Positions 35,570 to 46,971 of a stretch of 64,000 nt of DNA are shown one piece after another. The notes under the pieces are model-generated. The model was not told the DNA's origin and made no database searches. It worked only from the letters and a program-made list of their open reading frames with translations. Numbering within the stretch: the stretch's first letter is position 1; each line of letters starts with the position of its first letter. Both the position numbers and the translations under genes were made by a program. The stretch comes from Lyophyllum atratum. Taxonomy: Eukaryota; Basidiomycota; Agaricomycetes; Agaricales; Lyophyllaceae. The DNA lies in NCBI GenBank assembly GCA_014905825.1, contig JACGCN010000014.1, forward strand, positions 930,001 through 994,000, written 5' to 3'.

Positions 35570-36214
35570 ATACCACACTGATCGTCTTTACAGGTCATCC
35601 TCATCCCGAAATTCGTCACATCGGCCTCGCTCCTTTTGAAAGATATCCTATCTCCAACTCAGTTGGACAGCTTCAATCGTATAGCCTCGCGGTCATATCA
35701 GTACAACGTTAGTGGCCTGACCGGGGCCAATACACTTGACGTTGCCAGGGTTGGCATGGACCAAGCGCTAATCACTGGCGATACCGACCTGTTGGCGGAT
35801 GCCTATCGCCGATCTCATGAAGAACTCGCCATCATGAATGGGGTCAAGGCAGATGGCATTCGTGGTGCCTTTGGTAGGTTATTGAGATGACTGAGGAAAC
35901 TTCTTACACCTATGCCTTCGTTATGAGGCTTCCATGACGGGATACCATATAATGGGAACTATGGTAAGCTCTGTTCATAACAGGGAAACTCTGGGCTGAT
36001 ATTTTGTTAGGAAAGGATTAGTGCGGCCGCCTGATGATTTTTCCCTGCTGTATATGTGTGCTAACATCACCATAGCTCCAACGCTATCCTAGGAGCGAAA
36101 ATTGAAGCCGCTGGAAGCCCATTCGTGGCCAGTGCCACATCTCGAGCCGCCTTCGAGACACTTTTCGAGGGAAATAGCTGGATGACCATCTGGAACACCA
36201 TCACTGGTGTATAG
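35570..36214 (+). pseudogene. Truncated polysaccharide lyase family 8-like gene (alpha-helical domain only)
   Basis: Joining across short introns, the frame reads PEIRHIGLAPF, then (from 35636) LSPTQLDSFNRIASRSYQYN, GANTLDVARVGMDQALITGD, SHEELAIMNGVKADGIRGAF, then GFHDGIPYNGNYG, then GKDYSNAILGAKIEAAGSPF, SRAAFETLFEGNSWMTIWNT and a stop at 36214. GI(R)xDGSFxQH.GxxYNGNYG followed by a conserved ETLF.G..W region is the arrangement of the N-terminal alpha/alpha-toroid of PL8 lyases (hyaluronate, chondroitin and xanthan lyases). The catalytic Asn/His/Tyr part and the beta-sandwich domain are absent, and no start codon with signal peptide is found. I therefore read it as a gene fragment. Confidence 0.55.
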
Positions 36215-36560
36215 CACTAGGATTTTGTGAATAGTCGTCTTCTTCATTTCGATTTGAAGTATCTTGACATGTGTGTTAGTCCGTCATTGGTCGCTTTGTC
36301 ACCTTCCCTGTAGCTGATTCACAGTGGGTACTGTCAGCCTAGTCGCCGCACTGTTGAGGTACGTACGAACACGCCCCAGCCTAGTGTTCTTCTCTTGACA
36401 GCTCTTATGCACGTTCTCAGCCCCTCATTCTCCAGCTTCACGATTCTTGCCTACGCATCATCAACGAGGTAAGCCCCTTCCATCCTACAACACCCCGCCT
36501 CGTTCCCTACTGACCGAGCAACATATCCCCAGTTCCAATCCCACCATACCAAAACCACAC

Positions 36561-39500
36561 ATGACCCGCCAATCCCCCACCCCCTCCAAACTCCCAAAAT
36601 TTCTCCAGAAGGGAAGTGGCCGCGACCGGTCCAAATCCATCACCACCACCGACCCCTCCGCGCCCGCCGCCGCGAGCACGAGCAGCTTCGGCAGCTCCAC
36701 GTCCTCAGATGTGTCGTCGCCGGCGTCTAAACCGCGCAAGTCGAGTAAGTTCCTTGTGATGCGTGATAAAGACAAGGACAAGGACAAGGACGAGAAAGCC
36801 CGACGATCCACAGACGTTCCTTCACCGTCCCCACCCCCCACCCCATCACCACAGGAAAACGAAGCACCAAGTACCGTGGACGAGCCCCCCGTCATCGTCG
36901 AGCCCATATCCGCGTCTGTATCCTTACCCCGCCCCCGCACGCACTCCGAACGCCCCCTCAGCACCCCCTCCCACTCCCCGAACCACCTCTCCTCCTCCTC
37001 CTCCAGGCTCTACTCCCCCTCCCACTCCACCTCCTCCTCGCGCATAGGCGACCTCCCCACGCGCCTCTCCGGGTGGTTCTCCCACACCTTCAGCACGTCC
37101 TCCACGGACCTCTCCCTCCCCGCGCTGCTCTCCCAGTCCCATGGGTCGATGGGCTCGCCGAAGGGGAAGGGAGGGGGCGCGTCGGCGTTGTTGACGGCGG
37201 CGAAGCATGGGAAGGGGCATTTGGATAAGGCGATGCGGTATCTTATGGATAGCGACTCGATGCCGGATAGGTGTGCGGAGCCGATTTGGATTATGGGGGT
37301 GCGGCATCCGGGGTACGAGCCACCCCCACCTACCCAGTCCCAGTCGAGCAGAGCGAGCTCGATACGCTCGTCCGCGTCCACGTCCTCGCAGCTGGAAGAG
37401 CAGCAGCAGAACCCGGCGGCGCATTGGCCGCCGGTGTTTTATGCGGATTTTACAAGTAGGGTGTGGTTGACGTATCGGGCGCAGTTTACGCCGATACGGG
37501 ATGGAAGGCTCGCGGATCTCTCCGGGGAGCCTCCTAGCGATGGAGGGGCGGGGGGAGGCGCAGGAGGGGTGGGGAGTCCGACGACGGTGAGGGCGAGGCC
37601 GTGGGGGTGGGTTGGGGGAGGGGAGAAGGGGTGGACGAGTGATTCGGGGTGGGGGTGTATGTTGAGGACGGGGCAGAGTATGTTGACTAGTGCGTTGGTG
37701 CATTTGCATCTTGGAAGAGGTGGGTTTCTTTCTTTCTTTCTTTGACTCCTTCCTTGTCGTCCTTTTACTTTTGTTCGGGGAGAACGTATAGCTGATTTCG
37801 TGTGTTGTTTTTTGGCTGCAGATTGGAGAAGACCACCGCAACCGTTGCACACGGCGGACTACGCGACATACGTGCAGGTCTTGACGTGGTTCTTTGACAC
37901 GCCGTCGCCGGAGGCGCCGTTTAGTGTGCATAGGATGGCGTTGGCGGGCAAGGAGCTGGGGAAGGATGTGGGGCAGTGGTTTGGGCCCAGTACGGCTGCA
38001 GGGGCTATCAAGTGCGTTCCTTTCACCGTCAGACCAGCCTTGCAGAAACTGATTGACTCGTCAGGACACTCGTCAATGCCTTTCCTGAAGCTGGCCTGGG
38101 CGTCTCTAGTCGCCACCGACGGCGTACTCTTTCAGACGGATGTATTTACTGCCTCACATACTGGCGCATCCAGCGTCCACTCACCCAAGAGACATACGAA
38201 GGCTCTGTCATCGGCATGGGGGGATAGGTCAGTGTTGTTGTTGATTGGGGTTAGGTTAGGGTTAGAGGGGGTCAATCCGATCTATTACGAGACTATCAAG
38301 GTATGGCCTTCGTTCTAATCTAAGGTCCAACGTTAACCGCTGGTGCCTTGGCAGCTGCTATACACGTTCCCGCAGTCGGTGGGCATCGCGGGCGGACGCC
38401 CGAGCTCGTCGTACTATTTCGTGGGGTCGCAGGCTGATAACTTGTTTTATCTGGATCCGCATCATGCACGACCGGCTGTCCCGCTGCGCCCTGCCCCGCA
38501 GGTGCCTGCGCGGCAAGGGTATAGGGAGACAACGCCGGAGTCGGATAGGGATAGACATCGTCCACCACCGACCTCGCCGTCCTCTGTCCGCACGGGGTCT
38601 TCGACGTTTTCTTATCATGCACCACTGTCGCCGTCGCCGCTGCAGAAGGAGTTCTCGACGGGGTCGGAGTCGGAGGGGTCGGGGCTGGGTAGCAATAACC
38701 ACAGGTATACGTATCACTATAACCCGCGCGCCTCGCGGTCGCCACCGCCGTCTGTCAAGCAGCAGCAGCATACACGCTTCCGGTCTGCCTCTGCGAGCCA
38801 GAGCCACAGCCCCATACACTCGCACTCGCCATCGCCCTCTGCGACCCCTTGGATCTCTGCGACCTCACGTACCCCTCCCACCCCTCCTCGTCGGGCCTCG
38901 ACTCCCTCCAAGAACATTACGTCACGGCTTACTCGCCCGCTGAGCTGAAGACCTTCCACTGCGAGCGCGTGCGTAAGATGCCCCTCAGCGGGCTCGACCC
39001 GAGCATGCTCATCTGGTTCCTGTACAAGGACGAGGCGGACTGGGTCGATCTGCGGAAACGCGTGGCGGGGCTGCCAAGGGCGGTCTTTTCGGTGCAGGAT
39101 GAGCCGCCGGTGTGGGGCGGGGATTGGGACTGGGAGGAGGGGGAGAGTGGGGGGCTGGAGTCGATTTCGGAGCCGGATGATTTGGATATGGATTTCGGGG
39201 TGGAGGAGGGGGAGGGTGTGGGTGTGGAGGAGGAGGAGGATGGGGGGGATGAGGAGGATGGGGAAGGGGAGGAGGATGGGGAAGAGTTTTATGACACGAG
39301 GTCGGTTTCGACTTCTAGTGCGAGTGCTAGTGGGAGTGGGAGCGGGAGTGGTGGGAAGGGGAGGAGGGGGAGAAGTGAGGAGGTGGATACGGAGGAGGAT
39401 CCTGTGGATCCTATCACGCCGCTGCGGAATGCTCGGTCCTCCATTGACACGCCGGCCTCGCATGGCAAGAAGGTGGAGGAGCAGGATGGGCGTGAGATGT

Positions 39501-39730
39501 TCGAGGAGGGGGATATCGAGGACAATTGGGTGGACCCGTCTATCCCCACTCCGACTCCCGGTGGGCCGTGTGCACCCGCGCGTGCCCCATCGCCTCCTGC
39601 TGCCACCGAGGTCAGGGGGTCGAATGGGAAGGCGAAAACTGGGAGGAGCAGGAAGGGTAGGAAGGGGGAGGTGCCCGTGCCAGTCCCGTTAGTGAAGATA
39701 CCAACACCACCCCACACGTGTCAGCACCAC

Positions 39731-39765
<35 letters not shown>

Positions 39766-39943
39766 ACACTTCCCGTTCCCGGTGTCGCAGCGCTCGGCTG
39801 ATGAGACGTCGCCGACGCAGCAGGAGCAGCGGAGCCGGAATTCGTCGGGCAAGGGGGCCGGCAAAAGGATGCATACTGCGCGGGCGAGAGATGGGGGAAG
39901 GACGCAGAGTGGGGGCGTCAAGGGCATTTCGACTGATGAGTGA
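36561..39943 (+). CDS. ATG4: Atg4 cysteine protease (autophagy), with two apparent frame breaks
   Basis: ATG at 36561 ([20 protein letters not shown]) after a probable 5'-UTR intron. A long Ser/Pro-rich N-terminus precedes the peptidase C54 core. The catalytic Cys is in [16 protein letters not shown] (codon 37656). An intron from 37720 to 37819 is followed by [30 protein letters not shown], and [20 protein letters not shown]. After an intron near 38303-38353 comes [20 protein letters not shown] with catalytic Asp and His in YLDPHH (38454-38462). DLCDLTYP and [19 protein letters not shown] close the core, then there is a very acidic tail with a run of ten Gln. Atg4 processes Atg8 and recycles its lipidated form. 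Near 38108 (between [10 protein letters not shown] and VATDGVLF) and near 38840 (before DPLDLCDL) the conserved frame shifts with no obvious intron, by indels or sequencing errors. Confidence 0.88.
39734..39763 (+). repeat. (CAG)10 microsatellite encoding polyglutamine in ATG4
   Basis: Ten uninterrupted CAG triplets in the ATG4 reading frame, preceded by a run of His codons. It lies in the non-catalytic tail, so length changes are probably tolerated. Confidence 0.9.
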
Positions 39944-40530
39944 GGGTGGTGCGTCTTTGATGTCCAGCCAGCCCCAGCCCCCAACCACACCCCCACTTGC
40001 TTCTTCCTACTTCCTGCCTCCGGCCTTGACGTTGATGGGTTCTCGTGAGCGTGTTTGGCTTTCGAGCTTCCTTTGGTTTCCCTTTCTGCTTCCTCCATTA
40101 TCGTGGACACGAGCCTTGCCCCCGTACTTGACTTGACCTGAGCCCCCTACCCCTACCCCTCCCACCCCCCACCCCATCCGCTGATCGTTTGATTTACCCA
40201 CGGTGCCGCCCCCTGTATTTCGGTCTTGGAGGACGACTTTTTGACTTCCATTCCGTGTTTCACCTTTCCTCCACTGTTCGTGTATAGTAGATCTAATTCC
40301 ACTGAGAGCGCACACAAGATATGATCATCCCTGCTTGTAGAGATACCCCCAATCAATGTTTTATTTCCTGTAACGTGTATTAACAGTTCGTGGTGCGGCA
40401 GCTACCAGATTCTTAGTATTCGCACAGTCGTTTCGTCGGGGACAGGAACTCGATTAGACCGGTGACCGTTCCCTCTACTGAGAGGCAAGCCTCGAGTAGA
40501 GGTATGGAGCAGTCGATGGGCAGGGGTCAG
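39944..40530. other. 3' flank of ATG4, no supported gene
   Basis: The DNA is pyrimidine-rich near 40140-40180 and has no supported open frame. It ends where the inverted repeat begins. Confidence 0.35.
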
Positions 40531-40971
40531 GTCAGAGATCTTACACGGGGTGCGAGGGACCCCGGCCACAATGCTCGACTGTCAATTACCAAAAATAGAC
40601 CCGACCCTGCTCAACGTTCACGACACGTTGGATTGTATTTTGAATAAGATCACCATACATCCGATGCTTCAAGATCGCTAATATCAGAGATAGATCCTTC
40701 GATCTTTCGATCACAATGCGTTCAATATATCATCTGTCGCTTTAATGGAATAAAATTAGGAATTTAATCAGAATTTTGCTAAGGGGTAAAAGCTGATAAT
40801 ATCATAAATGTATTCCTGATAAAGACGTCGATTCTACCTTGGACATGTGTCTGAAGATATCGCAAATATATTCCATATTTTCCCTGCAGATTAATGGGTG
40901 AACTTATCTTAAATATCATCAAAATATATTCTAACTAAAATCGGAGACTATATAAGCCCATGCCCGCAGTG
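40531..40971 (-). repeat. 441-bp inverted repeat, right copy
   Basis: Reverse complement of 18221-18661, same length, with about ten scattered substitutions (for example ttaatttgcaggg versus ttaatctgcaggg). The flanks beyond both ends differ between the copies, which marks 40531 and 40971 as true edges of the shared block. Confidence 0.8.
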
Positions 40972-42239
40972 GGAGGACAAAGGGGACGCGAATATCAGAA
41001 CTATTAGGCGACAGCGGCGGGTGGTGATGGTAATGGCATACTGAACAGCGATGCTGATGGTCATGAGAATGGCCCGAGGGCACTAGATGTACATCATGGG
41101 GATGCTAGCTGCATCTACGAACTTTGCCTTGTATATATGCGCCAGCTATAACGCGTACTGGACGGCAAGTAGCGGGGTCGACACACCTAGGAAAGTCGCC
41201 GATTTGAGAGTGGCTCAGGTAAAAGTGCTTTGAAAATCGATGAGGCCGGGTAATCGAGGAGAAAGGTCGTAAGCAAAAATGTCTTGATGGAAACCACGCG
41301 CGACAATCCGCCGCAGCCCAGAGACTTTAGGGCGGTCAGAAATTAAGTATGAGGCCGCAAAGTTTGCGCAAAGGCCAAAATCAAATGTGAGGAGTGCAGT
41401 GAACCAGTGAGGGTGCTGTGGATAAGGATATAAATAAGAATACAATCACAGCGTTGATGTAAGACGTACGAGGACACAGAGCTTGGACATGGCAGCGAGC
41501 AAGCAGTCGCCGACCAGTGACCCATGCTGCAGCTGGGGACGAACAAGTTCAAGCACGTGGACATATACCCATAACTGTCATCAGATTAGATTAGATGACG
41601 TTGTAACATGAAGTTGCGAACCGCGAAAGCGGTGAAAGTATATAGAGTATATGTACAACTGCGCGATGGCGCTGGTGACCTCGCAGTTGGCGCCGGTGAC
41701 CCTCCTGGGCACGTAACCAATGTAATATCTGTTAGCGGGCGAAATGGCCACTATCTGGCCCCTAACCGGTTACATTATCTAATCTCGGCTAATTTAGACT
41801 TCTCCTCGAACATCTTGCGCTCGACTACCTCCTCGATCTCTCGTGTACATTACGCCTCACATCTAATACAACCTCACATTCACTCATATCAAGCTGGACT
41901 TGACTGCTTCAAGGATCATATTCAGCACCCAAACCACGAACACGAGCATTCGCAACGAGGATTCAGCGGCAAACTGGCCAACTGTCGCTACGATAGCGAG
42001 TACCTGCAACATAATAGAACAGCACCAGGACAGCGAGTACAACACGAGAGCAAATACATCAGGATAACAAGATACGATCATAAGTTGTACCGGGGTAGCG
42101 GGGGTCTTCAACATGATAGCAAAAATAACATGAAAGCAAGAGTAACACGAAAGCAACAATAACACGAAAGCAAGGGTAACGCAAAAGCGAGGTATCTGGC
42201 TGAATTCCACGGTAGCCTTGAGTTCCTGACTCTCCTGCG
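40972..42239. other. Intergenic; right half is the duplicated 3' flank of family X
   Basis: The last 170 bp, with repeated acatgaaagcaagagtaac-like units before 42190, resemble the sequence before 16390. The family X duplication therefore extends past the stop codon. The open plus-strand frame 41608-42162 overlaps this repeat and is not supported as a gene. Confidence 0.4.
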
Positions 42240-43880
42240 TCAGTACGCGTCATCGTCATCCACATCCATTCCTTCGTCCTCGGAATCCTTATCGTCACCT
42301 TCCAGTCCGTTCACGTCGCAGACCCGCCTGAGGTTTCTTCCGAACCAGCGCTCGTGACCCTTGAGCCCTGTCCATTCCATCTCACCCATTGAAAACGTAT
42401 CTTCATTTCCATCCTCGCGTGCTGTGGTGAACCCAACGCCAACACTGGCGAGCAAAAGTTCCATCATGTGGATTGCTGAGATCCTAGCGTGCAAAGGGAG
42501 ATCTGATTCAGAGTCAGATTCAGGGCTGCGCTCCGCTGCGAGATTTGCCCTGTGTACGCCGCTGGGCTGACCAAACAGAAGCCAATGCAGTGAAGCGACT
42601 TCGAATGGGCTGATATCGAAACTGCGTTCGATGACCGCACGCCAGCCAGGGCCAGGCGGAATATCTGCAAGCCTTATCTGCAGCATGGGTTTGAACCCAT
42701 TATGCCTGAGGGCGCCCTGAGGGATGGTTCGATCTAGATCCTTTGAAACCTCCCGGTGCTCACGATAGTAGATATTGCAGTGGAATTCGACTGAAGAGTC
42801 CAGCGAGCGATGGTGATAGTCAAGATAAACATCCACAGCTGATGGACAAGTGGGCGAGTATATTCTGGTCAAGATCTCTGCAGTTCTGATCTGCGGAAAC
42901 CATTGAGAATTCGACTTCAAGTTTATTGAAGGTACGGCTTACGTTGCAATCTCCGTCATCAGAAACTTCGGGAGAAAGAGGTATAACGCAATCATGCAGT
43001 ACATCTTCCATTTCCGTCCTCAAATCAGTGGAAGAGAGGACTTCGTGAATGGCATCTTCAATGGTCTCGTATATCAAGGGCAAGCTACTCTCTTTGTAGG
43101 AGAAAAACGCCTCCTTAAGTTGCTCACTGTTAGCCTTCCGCTGGGCCAAGTAGGTGCCCCAGTGCGCTGAGGGCTCGGGGTTGATTAGATGAAATTCAGC
43201 CGCTGCCATATCGCGTGGATCAGTTGATTCAGTCTGCTCAGGAATCAACCTGAGCAATGGATGTCCCTTCATATGAGATGTTGCATATTCTGGCAAATCT
43301 GAAGGCACGAGGAGCGTTAGGACTGTATCACGCCCACGGTTCAGTTGCTTGTCGCCATGGATAGTCATAGATTACTTACCCACTTGGTAGTCGGTCTTGA
43401 AGGTGTCTGAAGAGTCCACCGGCTCGCTAGGGTTCTTGAATACGATGCCGTCGCTACCAGCCAATACCTATTGGGCTACAAGTTTTACGGATTGAGGACG
43501 TATAAGTTTTAGAAAATTTTGCCTACCCAGTGGTGAAGTGCCACTCGAATCTTGTCTTCAACCCGCTGTCCAATCCACAACTGCGAAGCTTGTAAACCCT
43601 TGGACTAGTATAAACCGACTATGAAACGTACGAGTCTGTCCGTTGCTGACCAGTCAATTTCAATATAATCGTCTCCTGCCGGGTTGGAGGCTCGCAGAAC
43701 ATTTTTCGTAGCCCGGTTGAAGCCAATGACGCGCAACCGAGAGATAGTGCCGTGGCCAACAAAGGTTTTGTATGCTTCAGAGGGTTGAGTGACATTTCGG
43801 TATTCCGTCCATTCCTTCTCGGTCATACGAAGATCCGACAGAGGACGCACTGGGGCAGGCGGTGAAGAAGATTGATCCAT
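42240..43880 (-). CDS. Unnamed duplicated gene ('family X'), copy 2
   Basis: ATG at 43880 (MDQSSSPPAPVRPLSDLRM). It follows copy 1 exon by exon: MTEKEWTEYRNVTQPSEAYK, LRASNPAGDDYIEIDWSATD, LWIGQRVEDKIRV, TFKTDYQV, DPRDMAAAEFHLINPEPSAH, MEDVLHDCVIPLS, ILTRIYSPTCPSAVDVYLDY, YYREHREVSKDLDRT, SAIHMMELLLASVGVGF, and EWTGLKGHERWFGRNLRRVC, with an acidic end. Splice sites fall at the same places and every exon is open. Conservative replacements dominate over disruptive ones, which suggests that both copies are, or recently were, under selection. Same strand as copy 1. Function unknown. Confidence 0.6.
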
Positions 43881-44131
43881 AACCAGAAGATCGGGATGTG
43901 GATGCAACCTCGAGTGGCAACTTGTCGTGGTCACGGAATGTGACGTGGTTCATCTGTGATCAGATAACGACCTACTAGTACTACGAGGATCAACCATATC
44001 ATCATATCGATCACACGCTGGACATACTTAATGTCTGCAGCAATACTTGAACTTGCTTGAATGGCCCGCTTCAGGTTATCTATGATTGCAGATTCCAGAG
44101 AAACTCAACGAGCGAGTAACGCGCGCGGTAG

Positions 44132-44600
44132 TCACTGATGGTATTCGAGGTAAATGTCGACCCCCGATGGGCAGGTGGGTGAGTGAATCCTTCTCAAGAT
44201 TTCTGCACTGCCGATCTTGATGGACGTCAGCGTTACAGTCAGCTTGCTCATGGAACAAGGAGGAAAAGACACATTTCCCCCGCCGTCGTCGGGCAAATCG
44301 AGAGAAAGAGTGATGCTAGGTCTTCCTCGTTGCACACAGATAGATCCTTCTTGATTTAGTCGCTGTCCACCTTTCTCTGGATCAGGTACGCACACCAGTG
44401 TGAGGGCTTCAGGTCAACTGAATGAAATTCAGCAGCGGCTTTGTCGCGTGGATCGGATGATTCTGCCAACTCGGCAGTCAACGTATTCCATGCGCATGCA
44501 TGGTCCCTTTGCGTGAGATGCGATCAACTCCGCAATCTGATGACACGGAGAGGGTCAAGATCGACCACTGGCGTAGCCAGGTGCCATTCATAACGAATAA
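44132..44600 (-). pseudogene. Third, truncated copy of family X
   Basis: Fragments match the C-terminal half of copies 1 and 2: NTLTAELAESSDPRDKAAAE followed by FHSV, then HWCAYLIQRKVDS and a stop, then SAEILRRIHSPTCPSGVDIY with LEYHQ and a stop at 44132. The 5' exons and the distal C-terminus are missing and the frame is interrupted, so it is a relic. Confidence 0.6.
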
Positions 44601-45371
44601 TCATAGAACCTCGCTGCTTACCAGCTCCTAAATCCTGTCTTCAAGGCATGTGTGTCCTCTTTGAAGCCGATAACGCGTTAAATTGGTCCTACGAGTATCA
44701 TCAGCGACTGTCGGCGCCGTCGGACTTGCGTCCTTCTCTATATATCACCCAACCCTTAACTTTGTCAGATGCAGGACCGATAACAGACGCATATTAAGAA
44801 GACGTTATGTTGCGGCGCCCATGGTGGGGGGTAAGGCGGGCAACATGAGAGGACTATTGTGGTGAACGCCTTGCTCAATATCGCGCTTGCCGTAAATGTT
44901 GCGTATCAGCGTCTTTGCCGAAGAAGATACGGTAGACGGCCACATAACTTCGCTTTTGGCTTATTATGAAAGGCAGGTATGACAGGTGTATCACTTTGCA
45001 GCTCCGAGAGACGCACCATCATACAGTGTTACATCTGGCGAGGCTTTGCATTAATCATGACGTTGTGATGAGAGTCGCCTTCGATTGCATGGTAATTACG
45101 CCTCCTTTCCTTTCGCCTGAGTTGCTTGGGACTTTAAAGGACCCAGGTGTCACTGGTGCTGTGAAGATCAAAGATCCAATCGTCATATGCGAAGGATCAT
45201 CCCAAGATGCTCCGCTTTTCGCCTTCGCTCCCAACACTATCTCATGGCTGTCTGATGACTGCCATGAGCGTTCTCTGTGTACTTATACGCTACTTCTCAT
45301 GAATGTCAGCTTAGTCTCTACAGCTGGGTGCCGTCTCACCGATCCTCATATTCCACGCTTGACGCTTCAGA
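44601..45371. other. Intergenic; open plus-strand frame 44966-45403 unsupported
   Basis: The frame 44966-45403 is 145 codons long (..MKIKDPIVICEGSSQDAP-like composition, no motif) and overlaps the start of the 7TM gene, so it is more likely upstream sequence than a gene. Confidence 0.3.
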
Positions 45372-46656
45372 ATGAGCAATTCTACCCTCCCCCACTCGGA
45401 TAGCGAATCCCTCCACCACCAGGTTCTTGGTGTGTCTACAAATCATTTGCGATCACCAAACATTTCACCTCACCATATATGTACCGCAGTATCAGGAACT
45501 ATTGGGTTAAGTATCACGGGAGCTCTTACCATCGTACGCCTCACTATTCGACTCTTGACTCGTGCGAGGCTTTTGTGGGACGATGCCTTTGCCCTCCTGG
45601 CCTTGTTAATCCTCATCATCACTGCCGCTTCCGGAAAGCTTTACTACTCCATCGATGGTGCGTCGTTGTTCTATTGAGTGAGGCGGCACCGAAGCTTAGT
45701 CGAAGGGAGGATAGCTACGAGTACTATACCGCAGGCATCGCGCGTTGCGCTGTATTGCATCTTCGCAGTGACATTTGACTTGACCATCTGGTAAGACCCA
45801 TTTTCCGAGGCTTCTTACGCAAGCTGAAGGTCGGGTTTGATTACTTGCAGGACATCACGGCTGTCGATCATATCCACCACCATCTATTTCGGATTCTATA
45901 CCCGATATCTCAAAGCTATGGCGGGTCTGTTTGGAGCAGCGGCGACGATCCTCGTGGCCCAAGTATTCTGGGTCTGTGAGCCGCAGAACAGGCGTAATCA
46001 TTGGAAGGAAGCGCAGAATCCACAGTGTATCCTCGGGAGTAGTGTTGGTATCACTCAAGTGACGAGTACGTCCAATCGATGGTTTCGTGACGAGAATTTT
46101 GACTGCTATAACGTGAGTAGCCGATGCATTTGCGGACGTGGTACTCGTGGTATCGCCCTTGCTGATACTGCGCCGCCTCAAGTCGGAAGAGGCAAGAGCC
46201 CATCGGATGCGCCTGACCGTCTCTTTTGCTGTTGGTGGTCTAACAACTGTCGTATCTATTGTCCATGCATATTATCTCCTGAAAGGCAGCCAGACGTCGC
46301 TTATCATTAGCAATGTCGAGGTGCGTGAAAAGCGTCGTATTGCGAACTGGGGGCTGATAGTAAGAAACACGCACCTTCAGCTCTCCGTCTCAGTGATTAT
46401 CTGCAACTTCATGGTATTAGCGGCAGCTATGCACAGGCTGCTAGCTAGATATCGTTCTGCACCACCAAGACATCGTAGTCCGGTTATCGCCACCTCGATG
46501 GTATTCGAAGCGGGTGCAGTCTCCGAAAATTCGAGGTCGGAGGTCGAATTGAAAACAAATACGACAAGCTATGCTATGGCTCATAGTTCAGCGGAGCCAG
46601 GGGACTCGCAATTGGAAGAGGCCATGGAGACTCGTCATTTTCCGAAGAATAGTTAA
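45372..46656 (+). CDS. Fungal multi-pass membrane protein (rhodopsin-like/PTH11-like 7TM family)
   Basis: ATG at 45372 (MSNSTLPHSDSESLHHQVLG). Exons join as follows: TM regions GTIGLSITGALTIVRLTIRL and DDAFALLALLILIITAASG; then ASRVALYCIFAVTFDLTIW; after an intron TSRLSIISTTIYFGF and AGLFGAAATILVAQVFWVCE; then NPQCILGSSVGITQ; then ADAFADVVLVVSPLLILRRL, LTVSFAVGGLTTVVSIVHAY; and, after an intron (about 46319-46379), LSVSVIICNFMVLAAAM with a hydrophilic tail. The extracellular W.CE....W....P.C and the order of helices fit the fungal integral membrane family often annotated as rhodopsin-like or PTH11-like. A sensing role is inferred only from that resemblance. Confidence 0.65.
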
Positions 46657-46971
46657 TGACGAACCTGTACTAGTAGAGCAGTCGTTGGCAGGTTTGAAGA
46701 AGTTGCCGCACATTCCGACTGGCAGAAATCCGTCATGGGGTGATAGGCGCCCAGCCGATTCAGTCCTCGACACCAAAGCGTAGTTCTCGGTGCCTGGAAT
46801 AGATATACCGGCGTCCAGGCGTTTCAATGACATAGCACTTGCCGACGTCATGCTGTAGATCGCCATACGTCGCTAATACAAGTTCTTCAACGCAGCGGAA
46901 GATTGATCACTAGAGGGATCAATATATGTAGAATGCGTTCACATCACAAAGACCTGCCTGAAAGCCCTAGA

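Noticed and set aside
36447..36560. In-frame extension of ATG4 upstream of 36561
   Set aside because: It begins at TTG, and a GTAAGC donor at about 36469 and CCCCAG acceptor near 36533 suggest a 5'-UTR intron. The first ATG is at 36561.
37731..37742. Short tttc microsatellite
   Set aside because: It sits within an ATG4 intron and is only about 12-15 bases long, with no special meaning.
38358..39717. Long Arg/Pro-rich open frames on the minus strand and in alternative plus frames
   Set aside because: They overlap ATG4 exons in GC-rich, low-complexity sequence and have no motifs, so they are shadows of the ATG4 frame.
41608..42162. 184-codon plus-strand ORF
   Set aside because: Its 3' half lies in the repeated acatgaaagcaag-type flank shared with family X copy 1, and it has no recognisable domain.
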